The notes below the pieces were generated by a model that saw nothing but the letters and a program-made list of their open reading frames with translations, had not been told where the DNA came from and did not search any database. From NCBI RefSeq assembly GCF_030145185.1, contig NZ_JAQYWB010000010.1, positions 38,284 through 102,283 of the forward strand: a stretch of 64,000 nucleotides of DNA, in the 5' to 3' direction. This document shows, one piece after another, positions 1 to 9,436 of the stretch (positions are counted from its first letter, which is position 1; each line of letters starts with the position of its first letter). Source of the DNA: Desulfoluna sp. GTDB lineage: Bacteria; Desulfobacterota; Desulfobacteria; Desulfobacterales; Desulfolunaceae. A program made the translations under genes and the position numbers.

Positions 1-391
1 GGGGGATGCAGACCCCATAGACAAGAACCAGGGAGATAAGCCCAAAATAAAGAGAGATGGGAAGCCGATCCAGGATCATCTGAAGCACCGGGTCGTAATA
101 CCGGGTGGAGGTCCCAAGATCCCCCTTTACCACCTTGGCGAGCCAGGAGACATAGCTCTGGAGCAGGGGCTTGTCAAACCCGTAATATCGCCGAAGTTCA
201 TCGATCTGATCTTCCGACAGTGGCTGTCCCTGATCCGCAGCCACCATCCCCGTCTGCTGACTCCGCGCCTCAGCGATCATCCGCTCCACCGGCCCGCCCG
301 GCACAAACCGCGTCACGGCAAACACCATCACCGTAATCCCGATAAAGGTGGGGATCACCAATAACAATCGCCTGATAAAGTACGCCTTCAT
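1..391 (-). CDS. yejB: YejB-like peptide ABC transporter permease, N-terminal part (runs off the window)
   Basis: Only the first 130 codons are visible, read leftward from ATG at 391-389; AAGGA lies 6 nt upstream of the start. The protein begins MKAYFIRRLLLVIPTFIGIT with one membrane segment (about residues 9-28), then the VPGGPVER stretch and a soluble loop. GDLGTSTRYYDPV and the PISLYFGLISLVLVYGVCIP stretch lead into the second membrane segment. These are the signatures of YejB/OppB/DppB permeases of binding-protein-dependent oligopeptide importers, and they match YejB more closely than OppB. By family, it would form the membrane pore together with a YejE-type partner, expected beyond the left edge. 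It follows a lipid-kinase gene on the same strand, separated by a palindromic hairpin, so co-transcription is uncertain. Confidence 0.85.
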   Translation of the reverse strand, partial: MKAYFIRRLLLVIPTFIGITVMVFAVTRFVPGGPVERMIAEARSQQTGMVAADQGQPLSEDQIDELRRYYGFDKPLLQSYVSWLAKVVKGDLGTSTRYYDPVLQMILDRLPISLYFGLISLVLVYGVCIP

Positions 392-415
392 AGAGTCCTT
401 ATAAAAGAGATTTTT

Positions 416-445
416 GCCTCCGGCGGCCAGGGGATGATCCCCTGG
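416..445. repeat. REP-like element: GCCTCCGGCGGC plus palindrome
   Basis: GCCTCCGGCGGC (416-427) runs into the near-perfect hairpin CCAGGGGAT-G-ATCCCCTGG (427-445). The same 12-base head followed by a different palindrome recurs across the window (24123, 25532, 54405, 54586, 60412). It sits between two leftward genes and could act as a Rho-independent-like stop or mRNA stabiliser, but there is no clean T run. Confidence 0.6.
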
Positions 446-544
446 ACCCCAGGTTTCCAGGGGGGGGTGGCATGGCTGACGTCATCCCAGCCTTTGAGGG
501 GTGGAAACGCCGCACTCACGAAGCCCCGACACCCCTCACCCCAG

Positions 545-1468
545 CTACCAGAGGAGCTCAACGTCATCCCAGACGCTAATGTCAAGCTGATCGTCGGTGC
601 GACATTCCCCGTCCAGCATCCAGCGGACGGGGCCGTTTTCACAGCGAACGGTCACGCGCTCTGCCGGTGCGGAGTAATGCATGGCAGGATGGATGATCTC
701 ACGTCCGGTCCAGAGCCTGGGAATTTGCCCCACAATTTGCATCGGGGCCAGTGAGCAGGCCAGGAAATGAAAGGCCCCTTTGCGTTCGTAAGCCCTCGGG
801 GTCGCACGGCACCCCATGCTGATGTCCTCCACCGTGCACCCGAGAAGGATGCTGAACTCGGTCTCAGGCAACTGCTGTCCGTCCACTTCAACGAGAAAGC
901 GCTCGGGTTGGAACATCTTTCTGGCGTAATCCGTGCCTGCGAGGGCGCTTCCGGCGATGCGGGTCCCCAGCTTCACGGCCTGGACCGGGCCTTGTGTCGG
1001 GGCGTCATAATAGGCGTCAAGAAACTTCACCACCACAGCGGCTCCGGACATGAACCCCAGGTGCCCATTGGCACAAAGGACCTGATTTTTCATACGGGTC
1101 AACGGCCCCTGTTCTTTCAGCCCCTTCACAACGCGGGTCAAAATCGTCTCCGGCGTCCCTTTAATGCCCAGACCGCCTGCCACGGTGTTCATGGTCCCGC
1201 CACGCATCACCACAAAGGAGGGCAAGGGGCTCTCCTTATATATTTCAGCAAAAAAGGTCATGGCCATCTGCAGGGATCCGTCCCCGCCATTGACTCCAAC
1301 CACTTTGCACCCCGTCTTCAGGCAGTGGCGCGCCACATCATAAACCGCATCAATCGATTGGGTTTCATGAAGGGTTCCGACACCGTCCAGGATCGCGGCC
1401 AGCGCCTGAGCGCGCTCCGGTTTCTTTCGATTCTGTTTCGCATGGGGATTATGAATGACGGATATCAC
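545..1468 (-). CDS. Diacylglycerol/lipid kinase family protein (DAGK catalytic domain)
   Basis: The 307-residue protein starts at GTG 1468-1466. It has the order typical of the DAGK_cat/YegS fold: an NPHAKQNRK nucleotide-loop motif (residues 7-15), GGDGS (61-65), the GGTMNT loop (90-95), and a C-terminal beta domain ending in MLDGE. By family such proteins phosphorylate diacylglycerol, sphingosine-like or related lipids with ATP; the substrate cannot be read from sequence. It is leftward, divergent from the dcw cluster, with 391 bp between it and mraZ. Translation beginning directly with MISVIHNPHA supports the GTG start; the Shine-Dalgarno is weak (AGGA about 11 nt away). Confidence 0.85.
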   Translation of the reverse strand: MISVIHNPHAKQNRKKPERAQALAAILDGVGTLHETQSIDAVYDVARHCLKTGCKVVGVNGGDGSLQMAMTFFAEIYKESPLPSFVVMRGGTMNTVAGGLGIKGTPETILTRVVKGLKEQGPLTRMKNQVLCANGHLGFMSGAAVVVKFLDAYYDAPTQGPVQAVKLGTRIAGSALAGTDYARKMFQPERFLVEVDGQQLPETEFSILLGCTVEDISMGCRATPRAYERKGAFHFLACSLAPMQIVGQIPRLWTGREIIHPAMHYSAPAERVTVRCENGPVRWMLDGECRTDDQLDISVWDDVELLW

Positions 1469-1782
1469 GGGTCTCTTTTTCCTATTCTAAAAGGTATCCA
1501 AAAAAAACGTCCCCTCGGTACTTTCAGCACGCAGCCCCTTGAAATAAAGGGACAGCTCATCAGGATCCAAACCGCATAGGCCGGTGGGAATGAGTTTTCA
1601 GTAACAATCAAATGACACTCGCAAGTCACCTGATTCTTATCAGAACTTTCAGAAAAATGCCCGGTTCTTTTTTTGAACCCCTGGAAATGCACCCACTTTG
1701 CACCTCCGATTATCATTTTTTCATCAACGACCTTAATAGCATATAATCATTAAATAATTTGGGATTAATTTTGTTTTTTCTC

Positions 1783-1810
1783 TTGACTATTCGATCAAAA
1801 ATTGTAGTCT
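1783..1810 (+). promoter_or_regulatory. Candidate sigma-70 promoter of the dcw cluster
   Basis: TTGACT (1783-1788), a 16-bp spacer and TAGTCT (1805-1810) lie in the AT-rich part of the 391-bp divergent gap between the lipid kinase and mraZ, about 50 bp before the mraZ ATG. The -10 is a weak match. No clear run of MraZ-type TGGGN boxes was found near it. The rest of 1469-1859 holds no gene I can support. Confidence 0.35.
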
Positions 1811-1859
1811 AACAAAAGTAAAGTGGATGTAATGTGTATCAATCACATAAAGGCTTGGC

Positions 1860-2312
1860 ATGAGCGCATTCAGAGGCACGTCAAATCACACAATGGATCC
1901 CAAGGGGAGACTGATCATCCCCTCGCGATTCCGATCCGTCATCAAAGCGGGACGGGAGGAGTGTGTGATGATGACAAAACTTGACGGAGCCCTGTACGCC
2001 TACACCATGGAAGAGTGGGACATCTTTGAGACAAAGCTCCGCAAAGCCATGGGAAAACACATGAACAAGATCCGCCGCTTCATCATCGGCAGCGCCCAGG
2101 CTTGCCCCCTGGACAAACAGGGACGCATCCAGATCCCCAAAGATCTTCGGGATTACGCCGACATCAAGCCCGAAAGCGAGGTCACCCTCATCGGCCTTGT
2201 GGAGCGATTTGAAATCTGGCAATCAGGCAAACTTAAAGAAGAGCAGGAAGCCATTGAAGAACTGCTCCAAACCGATGAAGCTCGAACTGAGCTCATGGAA
2301 TTAGGACTGTAG
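1860..2312 (+). CDS. mraZ: Transcriptional regulator/cell division protein MraZ
   Basis: This 150-residue protein is the usual MraZ length and the first gene of the dcw cluster. It has two AbrB/SpoVT-like half-domains, each with the DxxGR signature: DPKGRLIIPSRF (13-24) and DKQGRIQIPKDL (85-96). By family it forms a ring-shaped DNA-binding oligomer that controls the dcw promoter. Start ATG 1860 with AAGG upstream; rsmH follows after 6 bp. The last 30 residues are an acidic helical tail. Confidence 0.96.
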   Translation: MSAFRGTSNHTMDPKGRLIIPSRFRSVIKAGREECVMMTKLDGALYAYTMEEWDIFETKLRKAMGKHMNKIRRFIIGSAQACPLDKQGRIQIPKDLRDYADIKPESEVTLIGLVERFEIWQSGKLKEEQEAIEELLQTDEARTELMELGL

Positions 2313-2318
2313 ATCCAC

Positions 2319-3257
2319 ATGGATTTTAAACATATATCCGCCATGCCTCGTGAGGTCATGGCCTACCTTGACCCCAAACCCGGCGGCACTTACGTCGACG
2401 GTACCTTGGGCGGAGGCGGCCACTCTGCGCTGATCATCGACCGCATCATGCCGGGGGGACGATTCATCGGCGTGGATCAGGACATGGACGCCATTTTAAA
2501 CGCCAGGGAGCGCTTCAGCGCCCACGGGGACGACGTCACCCTGGTTCACGACAACTTTGCCAACCTTCCGGCCATCCTCGCGGAGCTCAACATCAGCGGC
2601 GTGGACGGCATCTTTGTGGACATCGGCCTCTCCCAGCACCAGCTTGAAGGCAGCGGGCGCGGCTTCAGCTTCATGAAAAATGAGCCCCTGGACATGCGTA
2701 TGGACGCCCGAGGCGACACCACCGCAGAAGACCTGGTCAACACGCTCCCCGAAAAAGAGCTGGCCGATACCATTTATAAATACGGAGAAGAGCGCTTCTC
2801 TCGGGGCATCGCCAAGGCCATTGTCAAGCGGCGGGAAACAGCTCCCATCACCACCACGCTGGAGCTGGCGGACATCATCCGCTTTGCCATGCCTGCCAAG
2901 GCGGTGGCAAAACAGAAAATTCATCCGGCCACCCGCAGCTTCCAGGCACTCCGCATTGCCGTCAACCGCGAGTTGGATCGGCTGGAGCGGTTCATGGACG
3001 ATTTCTGCGGGCTCCTCAACCCGGGTGGCAGGCTGTGCGTTCTCTCCTTCCACTCCCTGGAAGATCGCATCGTCAAGCAGAAGATGCGGCTCCTCGCCAG
3101 TGGGTGCACCTGCCCGAAAAGCATTCCCATCTGCGTCTGCAAAAACGAACCCAAGGTGAAGCTGCTCACCCGAAAAACCATTCGACCGGCCGAAGATGAG
3201 GTGGCAGCAAACCCCATGGCACGCAGCACACGTTTGAGAGCTTGTGAAAAATTATGA
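2319..3257 (+). CDS. rsmH: 16S rRNA (cytosine(1402)-N(4))-methyltransferase RsmH
   Basis: The 312-residue protein contains the SAM-binding motif VDGTLGGGGHS (26-36), the FVDIGLSQHQL segment and a C-terminal VLSFHSLEDRIVK block, all diagnostic of RsmH (MraW). It methylates N4 of C1402 in the decoding centre of 16S rRNA. It lies 6 bp after mraZ and 72 bp before ftsL. The DIGLSQHQL motif differs slightly from the common DLGVSSxQL but keeps the key residues. Confidence 0.96.
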   Translation: MDFKHISAMPREVMAYLDPKPGGTYVDGTLGGGGHSALIIDRIMPGGRFIGVDQDMDAILNARERFSAHGDDVTLVHDNFANLPAILAELNISGVDGIFVDIGLSQHQLEGSGRGFSFMKNEPLDMRMDARGDTTAEDLVNTLPEKELADTIYKYGEERFSRGIAKAIVKRRETAPITTTLELADIIRFAMPAKAVAKQKIHPATRSFQALRIAVNRELDRLERFMDDFCGLLNPGGRLCVLSFHSLEDRIVKQKMRLLASGCTCPKSIPICVCKNEPKVKLLTRKTIRPAEDEVAANPMARSTRLRACEKL

Positions 3258-3329
3258 TTCGAGACGGCTTGCTTAAAGCCACCTCAACCCTTGCCGACTT
3301 CCGGCCTCACCCCCTGACGGAACCGCGCC

Positions 3330-3629
3330 ATGAGCCGACAAAACAAAAGGCAGCGCCCAGCTCTGCAAGCCGCTATTTTGATCTTCCTGATCGGGCTTCT
3401 GACTGAGGGGTTCACTTATACCTGGGTTCGAAGCCGGTGCCACCTGACCACCCGCGCCATCGCGTCAGAGACACTCCTGAACCTGAGGCTGGTTAAAAGC
3501 CAAAAGCGGCTCAAAGTCGAGATGGCGCACTTAAAGTCGCCTCGGCAACTTGCAGACAGAGCTCGAAAGGAGCTGAACCTCAGTCGCCCAAGCCCGGACC
3601 AGATTCTCCGGGTAAAATCCAAACAGTAA
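3330..3629 (+). CDS. ftsL: Cell division protein FtsL
   Basis: A 99-residue bitopic protein placed exactly where ftsL lies in dcw clusters (rsmH-ftsL-ftsI). It has a basic N-terminus (MSRQNKRQRPA), one membrane segment (about 12-30) and a periplasmic helix with leucine-rich heptad character ending in LKSPRQLADRARKELNL, the conserved FtsL/DivIC tail. By family it joins FtsQ and FtsB in activating FtsW-FtsI. Sequence is weakly conserved, so position carries much of the call. Start ATG 3330. Confidence 0.85.
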   Translation: MSRQNKRQRPALQAAILIFLIGLLTEGFTYTWVRSRCHLTTRAIASETLLNLRLVKSQKRLKVEMAHLKSPRQLADRARKELNLSRPSPDQILRVKSKQ

Positions 3630-3671
3630 CACAACCCATACAGCGTTGATCAACCGGAACCAAGGGGAACC

Positions 3672-5435
3672 ATGCCGTCACATACCGACAACACCATGAA
3701 ACGAGTCAAAGCCAGGGGATCCTTGATTGCCCTTGTGTTTGCCATGGGGTTTCTGGTCATCGCACTACAAGCGGTCTCCCTTCAAGTGTTCAAGCAGGGA
3801 GGGCTCTCCCGCAAGGCCGAAGTCAGGTTCGGCCGGTCGGACACGGTCACGGGCAAACGGGGAACCATAAGCGACCGCCACGGAAGGCCCCTGGCCGTCA
3901 GCATTGCGGCCAAGGCCATCGGGGTCTACCCCAGAAAAGCGGCCACGATTAAGAATGTCCCTAAAGCGGCACGGCAGATCGCCTCCTTGCTGAAAATCGA
4001 TGCAAGAAAGGTGGAGAGAGCCCTGCAGCACCCGAAGTACAACTGGATCAAGCGCCCTGTGCCTCCCGAAATGGGAGCAGCCGTTGCCGCTCTTAAGATT
4101 CCCGGCGTGGAGGTTCACCCCTTCCATAAACGGGTCTACCCCAGCATGGAGCTGGCGGGACAGCTTATCGGTGCATCCAAGATTGACGACATCGGCGGAC
4201 GCAATGGCCTCGAGTACCGGTACAACGATATCTTGAGCCCCACCACCGCCAACCGAACGGTGAAGTGGGACGGCAACGGCAATCCGGTGGACGTGTCATC
4301 CGCGCCTCTGGATGAGATCAGCGGAAGCAACCTGGTCCTGACCATCGACGCCAACATCCAGGACATTGCCGAATCGGCGCTCAAAGAGGCGGCGGTTACC
4401 CACAAGGCCTCATCCGGAATGGCCGTGGTGATGCGGCCGAAAACCGGTGAAATTCTGGCCATGGCCAATTACCCGGGGTTCAACCCCAACAACTTCGGCG
4501 CCTTCAGTGGCGAGACCCGCAGCAACCGTGCCGTGGCCGCCGGCTTTGAGCCCGGTTCCACCATGAAGGTCTTTGTGGTGGCGTCTGCCCTGGACTCGGG
4601 CAAGGTGAAGCAATCCAGTATTTTTTACTGTGAAAACGGCGCGTACGACATCGGCGGATTCACCTTCCACGACACCCATGAATACGAGTGGCTAACCCTG
4701 GAGCAGGTGATCAAATTCTCCAGCAACATCGCCGTGGTCAAGATCTCCGAGATCATCGGGAAAAAGGCCCTGCACAACGCCCTGAAAGACTTCGGCTTCG
4801 GTCAGCGCAGCGGCATCAACCTGAACGGAGAGTCAAAGGGAATCCTCACCAGCCCATCCAACTGGAACATGGTGGAGACCGGAGCGATTGCCTTCGGTCA
4901 GGGCGTATCGGTCACAGCCCTTCAGCTCGCCACCGCCTACTCTGCCCTGGCCAACGACGGGATGCTTGTCAAACCGTGGATCGTCAAGGAAGTGGTCTCG
5001 CCCAATGGGGAACGGGAAAAAACCTTTTCATCTCCCGGAGAAAAACGCGTGATCAGCCCGGAGACCGCCAGATTCGTCAAAAAAATCATGGCATCGGTCA
5101 CCGAAGAGGGCGGAACAGGGGTCCGGGCGGCCCTGTCCGACTACACCGTCTGCGGAAAAACAGGCACTGCCCAGAAAATCGGCCCGAACAAACGCTATTT
5201 TAAAGACCGGTACATCGCCTCCTTTGCAGGCTTTGTCCCCATGAATAACCCGGAACTGAGTATCGTGGTCGTCCTCGACGACCCAAGAAGCGGAGGGTAC
5301 TACGGCGCCACTGTCGCCGGTCCCGCATTCCGTGAAATTGCATACAAAACCCTTGACTACCTGCACGTGGCTCCGGAAAACGAATCCATCCCGGAGAAAC
5401 TGCTTCTGGCCTTGAAGAGCGAGGAGAAGAAGTGA
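3672..5435 (+). CDS. ftsI: Peptidoglycan D,D-transpeptidase FtsI (PBP3)
   Basis: The 587-residue class B penicillin-binding protein has a short cytoplasmic tail, one membrane anchor (about 15-38), a PBP-dimer domain and a transpeptidase domain. The three catalytic boxes are present: S296-T-M-K299, S350-S-N352 and K496-T-G498. It ends without PASTA repeats, unlike many Gram-positive or sporulation homologues. It cross-links septal peptidoglycan together with FtsW. AAGGGG precedes ATG 3672. The stop overlaps the murE GTG start (GTGA), so the two are translationally coupled. Confidence 0.96.
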   Translation: MPSHTDNTMKRVKARGSLIALVFAMGFLVIALQAVSLQVFKQGGLSRKAEVRFGRSDTVTGKRGTISDRHGRPLAVSIAAKAIGVYPRKAATIKNVPKAARQIASLLKIDARKVERALQHPKYNWIKRPVPPEMGAAVAALKIPGVEVHPFHKRVYPSMELAGQLIGASKIDDIGGRNGLEYRYNDILSPTTANRTVKWDGNGNPVDVSSAPLDEISGSNLVLTIDANIQDIAESALKEAAVTHKASSGMAVVMRPKTGEILAMANYPGFNPNNFGAFSGETRSNRAVAAGFEPGSTMKVFVVASALDSGKVKQSSIFYCENGAYDIGGFTFHDTHEYEWLTLEQVIKFSSNIAVVKISEIIGKKALHNALKDFGFGQRSGINLNGESKGILTSPSNWNMVETGAIAFGQGVSVTALQLATAYSALANDGMLVKPWIVKEVVSPNGEREKTFSSPGEKRVISPETARFVKKIMASVTEEGGTGVRAALSDYTVCGKTGTAQKIGPNKRYFKDRYIASFAGFVPMNNPELSIVVVLDDPRSGGYYGATVAGPAFREIAYKTLDYLHVAPENESIPEKLLLALKSEEKK

Positions 5436-6934
5436 GATTATCCTGCCTCACAAAAACCCTGAGTGACCTGATCGTGGCCCCGCTGCCCGCAGGGGACCCG
5501 GTGATCACGGCCATCCATTACGATTCCCGAAAAGTAACATCCGGAGCCCTCTTCGCGGCGCTCCCCGGCGAAGCGGTGGACGGCCACCGTTTTATCCCGG
5601 AAACCATCCAATGCGGTGCGGTCGCCGTCCTCGGCGAGCTCCCCCAGCCCGACCTCTCCGTGCCCTACATCCAGGTCACCGACTCACGCAAGGCCCTGGC
5701 CCGTATCTCGGCTGCATTCTACGATCATCCGGCGGAAAAACTTTCCCTGGTCGGGATCACCGGTACCAACGGCAAGACCACCGTGGCTTATATATTGGAG
5801 AATATCTTCGCGTCGGCTGGGTACTCGGCAGGCGTCATGGGTACCGTCAGCACCCGGTTTGCAGGCCATGAAGAGACCAGCACCATGACCACCCCCGAAT
5901 CCCGGGACATTCAGGACACCCTCTCCCGCATGGTGGAGGCCGGGGTCACCCACGCGGTGATGGAGGTCTCCTCCCATGCCCTGACCCTGGATCGTGTTGA
6001 GGGGTGCGCGTTTGATGCGGCGATCTTCACCAACCTCACCCAGGATCACCTGGATTACCATGGCACCATGGAGGTCTACTGGGACTCCAAAAAAATACTT
6101 TTTGAGCGCCACAGAAAAACAGGCGGCGCGGCGGTTATCAATGTGGGAAATGAGCACGGCTTGAAACTGGCCAAGAGCCTTTCCGGCAAAATCTTTACGA
6201 TAGGCAACGGGGAGAGCCCCCTCACCTCCCGCAACATTCGTGTGGCCATCGACGGCATCCATGGAGAATTCATCACCCCGGACGGGGCCTTCCCCTTTGC
6301 CTCCAAGGCCACAGGACGTCACAACCTGGAAAATATTCTCTGTGCCACCGGCGCAGCCCTGTCCCTGGGCATTCCCATGGATGCCATCATCCGGGGAGTC
6401 GCCGACTTCCATGTCCCGGGACGTCTGGAGCGCGTGAAGAACCCCAAAGGGCTTCACCTCTTTGTGGACTATGCCCACACACCCGATGCCCTTAAAAACG
6501 TTCTGTCGACCCTTCAGACCCTGGTGCCGGGTCGTCTCATCTGCGTCTTCGGATGTGGAGGGGACAGAGACCGAACAAAACGCCCCCTGATGGGCGGTAT
6601 CGGCGCGCTGTACAGCGATCTTGCCGTGATCACCTCGGACAACCCCAGAAGTGAAACGCCCGAAAAAATTATTGATGACATTGTTCCGGGTATAGACGGG
6701 AATACAAGTTTCAGGTATGAACCTGAGCGTCTCCCCAAAGATTTTGCCCGGAAGGGCTATGTGGTCATCACGGACCGCCGGGAGGCCATCGCCCTCGCCG
6801 TGGCTGCCGCCCTTCCCGGAGATACGGTTCTGGTGGCGGGTAAAGGCCATGAGACGTATCAGATCATCGGTAACCGGCGAATTGATTTTGACGACAGACA
6901 GGAGGTTCTGAAAGCAGTTGAAAGCGCAAAATAG
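5432..6934 (+). CDS. murE: UDP-MurNAc-L-Ala-D-Glu--2,6-diaminopimelate ligase MurE
   Basis: The 500-residue Mur ligase starts at GTG 5432 inside the ftsI stop, with GAGGAG upstream. The P-loop TGTNGKTT is at 110-117, the C-terminal domain has FGCGGDRDRTKRP (373-385), and DNPR at 403-406 is the signature for meso-diaminopimelate as the added third residue. The cell wall is therefore predicted to be the Gram-negative mDAP type. It acts in the cytoplasm between MurD and MurF, both in this cluster. Confidence 0.96.
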   Translation: MRLSCLTKTLSDLIVAPLPAGDPVITAIHYDSRKVTSGALFAALPGEAVDGHRFIPETIQCGAVAVLGELPQPDLSVPYIQVTDSRKALARISAAFYDHPAEKLSLVGITGTNGKTTVAYILENIFASAGYSAGVMGTVSTRFAGHEETSTMTTPESRDIQDTLSRMVEAGVTHAVMEVSSHALTLDRVEGCAFDAAIFTNLTQDHLDYHGTMEVYWDSKKILFERHRKTGGAAVINVGNEHGLKLAKSLSGKIFTIGNGESPLTSRNIRVAIDGIHGEFITPDGAFPFASKATGRHNLENILCATGAALSLGIPMDAIIRGVADFHVPGRLERVKNPKGLHLFVDYAHTPDALKNVLSTLQTLVPGRLICVFGCGGDRDRTKRPLMGGIGALYSDLAVITSDNPRSETPEKIIDDIVPGIDGNTSFRYEPERLPKDFARKGYVVITDRREAIALAVAAALPGDTVLVAGKGHETYQIIGNRRIDFDDRQEVLKAVESAK

Positions 6935-6944
6935 GTCATACCCG

Positions 6945-8339
6945 ATGCCCTGGAGCACGGGGGATGTCCTGGCGGCCACCGGAGGAAAATTGGCCTTCGG
7001 AGACCCGATCGCTATTCATGCGCCCATCTCCACCGACTCCCGAACCATTGAAAATAACTCTCTTTTCATTGCCCTTGAAGGTCCTTCCCACGACGGTCAC
7101 CGCTACATTGGCGCTGCCATCGATCAAGGGGCCCGATGTATCGTGGCCGCTGCGGCCAAAGCGGCAGGACTTAAAACAGACGGTTGGGAAGCGCGCGGCG
7201 TCTCCCTGATTCTGGTCAAGGACACCCTGACCGCCCTGGGACAGCTTGCCCGATTCCGGCGCGATGCCTCGGGGGTCCGTCTCGTTGCCATCACGGGATC
7301 CAACGGCAAAACCACCACACGAGCCATCACGGCCTCGGTTCTCTCCGTTCGCCATCAGGTGCACGCCACCTGCGGCAATTTTAACAACGAAATAGGCCTG
7401 CCCCTCACCCTGTTCCGTCTTGCCCCCGAGCACAACTGGTCCGTGGTCGAGCTGGGAATGAACGCACCGGGAGAAATGACCCGCCTGGGTCACATCTGCC
7501 GAGCCGACATCGCCGTCATCACCTGCATCGGGGAAGCCCACCTGGAAGGGCTCGGAACCATTGAAAAGGTCACCGAGGCCAAGGCTGAGCTTCTGGACAC
7601 ACTGGCCGAAGGTGCCACCCTTATTTTAAATGGTGATGACCCGCACCTGAGGGCACTGGCAGCAACCCGAGGGCTCTCTCCCATCTGGTACGGTTTCTCG
7701 GAAGACGCCCATGTACGGGCCGAAGCGATCACCTGGGATGGTTCACACCAGCACTTCACCCTCTGCCACGCAGGCGAGTCTGTAAAAACCTTCCTCCCCC
7801 TGGCAGGGACCTTTATGGTGCAAAATGCCCTGGCGGCCGCCGCCGTGGGTCTTGAAGCGGGGCTCTCGCTCTCCGAAATCGCCGAAGGTCTTCAAAAAAG
7901 CACCACCGAAGCGGGACGCCTGACCATTCACCAGACGGCTTCCGGAATGCACATCATTGATGACACATACAACGCCAACCCCCTCTCCATGGAGGCTGCC
8001 CTGGCAACGCTCTCTCGCCTTAAAGAAAAAGGTCGTGCCCTGGCCGTCCTTGGAGACATGCGTGAATTGGGTAAAGATTCCCCTCGGTTTCACCGGGAGC
8101 TGGGCAGCAAAGCCGCCGCTTCCGGCGTGGCCTCTCTCTACATCAGCGGAGAATTTGCACAAGACGTCCGAAAAGGGGCGCTGGAAGCCGGGCTTCCAGC
8201 CCATCTCATTCATACAGGTGAAAAAGACGCGCTGAGTCAGCGCATCAAAAACGACACACACACCGGAGACTGGATCCTTGTTAAGGGATCCCGCTCCATG
8301 GGCATGGAACAGATCGTCACCGATCTGCTGTGCAGGTAG
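6945..8339 (+). CDS. murF: UDP-MurNAc-tripeptide--D-Ala-D-Ala ligase MurF
   Basis: Mur ligase of 464 residues with the ITGSNGKTTTRA P-loop, the HIIDDTYNANPLSM segment and AVLGDMRELG, all typical of MurF, which adds D-Ala-D-Ala (made by Ddl, encoded at 34.9 kb). The open frame can begin at TTG 6918, overlapping murE by 17 bp. ATG 6945 is preferred because MPWSTGDVLAATGG matches the normal MurF N-terminus and AGG lies about 9 nt before it. With the TTG start the protein would have 473 residues. Confidence 0.94.
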   Translation: MPWSTGDVLAATGGKLAFGDPIAIHAPISTDSRTIENNSLFIALEGPSHDGHRYIGAAIDQGARCIVAAAAKAAGLKTDGWEARGVSLILVKDTLTALGQLARFRRDASGVRLVAITGSNGKTTTRAITASVLSVRHQVHATCGNFNNEIGLPLTLFRLAPEHNWSVVELGMNAPGEMTRLGHICRADIAVITCIGEAHLEGLGTIEKVTEAKAELLDTLAEGATLILNGDDPHLRALAATRGLSPIWYGFSEDAHVRAEAITWDGSHQHFTLCHAGESVKTFLPLAGTFMVQNALAAAAVGLEAGLSLSEIAEGLQKSTTEAGRLTIHQTASGMHIIDDTYNANPLSMEAALATLSRLKEKGRALAVLGDMRELGKDSPRFHRELGSKAAASGVASLYISGEFAQDVRKGALEAGLPAHLIHTGEKDALSQRIKNDTHTGDWILVKGSRSMGMEQIVTDLLCR

Positions 8340-8348
8340 CAGGAATAT

Positions 8349-9428
8349 ATGATTTATAATCTCCTATACGGACTTCACGCGGACATTTCGTTTTTTAACC
8401 TGTTCCGTTACATCACCTTTCGAACCATCTATGTCACCATCACGGCCTTTCTCATCTGCTTTCTTATGGGGCCCTGGCTCATCAAGAAACTCAGGTGTCT
8501 CCAGATCGGGCAGTATATCCGGGAATGCGGCCCTGAAAGCCACCTGGGAAAAGCCGGTACCCCGACCATGGGGGGGGTGATGATTCTCTTCTCCATCATC
8601 GTCTCCACCGTCCTCTGGGCTGACATCTCCAACCCCTATGTCTGGATTGTGCTTCTGGCCACCGCTGGCTTCGGATTCATCGGGTTTGCCGATGACTACC
8701 TGATGCAGATCAAAAAGCGGAGCAAGGGTCTCTCAGCCCGCCAAAAGTTTGCCATGCAGACCGCGCTGGCCCTGCTGATCGGTTGGCTGGTCTACAGTTC
8801 CCCGGGATTCTCCACCACGGTCACGGTTCCTTTCCTGAAAAACGTGCACCCGGACCTCGGCTTCGGCTACATCTTCTTTGCCGCCTTTGTCATTGTGGGA
8901 TGCTCCAATGCCGTTAACCTGACCGATGGACTCGATGGTCTGGCCACCGGCCCCATGATCATCGCCAGCCTCACCTACATGGTCTTTGCCTATGTCTCCG
9001 GCCACGCAGGCCTTGCCGAGTACCTGCAAATTCCCTTCGTTAAAAACGGGGGAGAGATGGCCGTCATCTGCGGGGCGGTGGCGGGTGCAGGCGTCGGGTT
9101 TCTCTGGTTCAACTCTTACCCGGCCCAAATTTTCATGGGAGACACCGGATCCCTTCCTCTGGGAGCGACCCTGGGCACCGTCGCCGTTATCACTAAACAG
9201 GAGATCCTGCTGGTGATTGTCGGAGGGCTTTTTGTCATGGAAGCCCTGTCGGTCATTCTTCAAGTCACCTATTTCAAGTTGACGGGCGGGCAGCGGATCT
9301 TCCGCATGGCCCCCCTGCACCACCATTTTGAACTCAAAGGATGGCAGGAACCCAAAGTGATCGTCAGGTTCTGGATTATCTCTGCCATGCTGGCCCTTCT
9401 GGCTATCAGCACACTTAAGATTCGATAG
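8349..9428 (+). CDS. mraY: Phospho-N-acetylmuramoyl-pentapeptide-transferase MraY
   Basis: The 359-residue polytopic membrane enzyme has about ten membrane segments and the family motifs [31 protein letters not shown] and the histidine-rich [12 protein letters not shown] loop. It transfers phospho-MurNAc-pentapeptide to undecaprenyl phosphate, making lipid I at the inner membrane. AGGA precedes ATG 8349; murF ends 9 bp upstream and murD begins 8 bp downstream. Confidence 0.97.
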   Translation: MIYNLLYGLHADISFFNLFRYITFRTIYVTITAFLICFLMGPWLIKKLRCLQIGQYIRECGPESHLGKAGTPTMGGVMILFSIIVSTVLWADISNPYVWIVLLATAGFGFIGFADDYLMQIKKRSKGLSARQKFAMQTALALLIGWLVYSSPGFSTTVTVPFLKNVHPDLGFGYIFFAAFVIVGCSNAVNLTDGLDGLATGPMIIASLTYMVFAYVSGHAGLAEYLQIPFVKNGGEMAVICGAVAGAGVGFLWFNSYPAQIFMGDTGSLPLGATLGTVAVITKQEILLVIVGGLFVMEALSVILQVTYFKLTGGQRIFRMAPLHHHFELKGWQEPKVIVRFWIISAMLALLAISTLKIR

Positions 9429-9436
9429 GAGACGCC

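Noticed and set aside
1820..1845. MraZ-binding boxes (TGGGN repeats) before mraZ
   Set aside because: Only loose GTGGATG/ATGTGTATC matches; not convincing as the triple repeat.
5684..6979. 431-codon frame antisense to murE
   Set aside because: It mirrors the murE codons in a GC-rich gene, has no family signature and no ribosome site.
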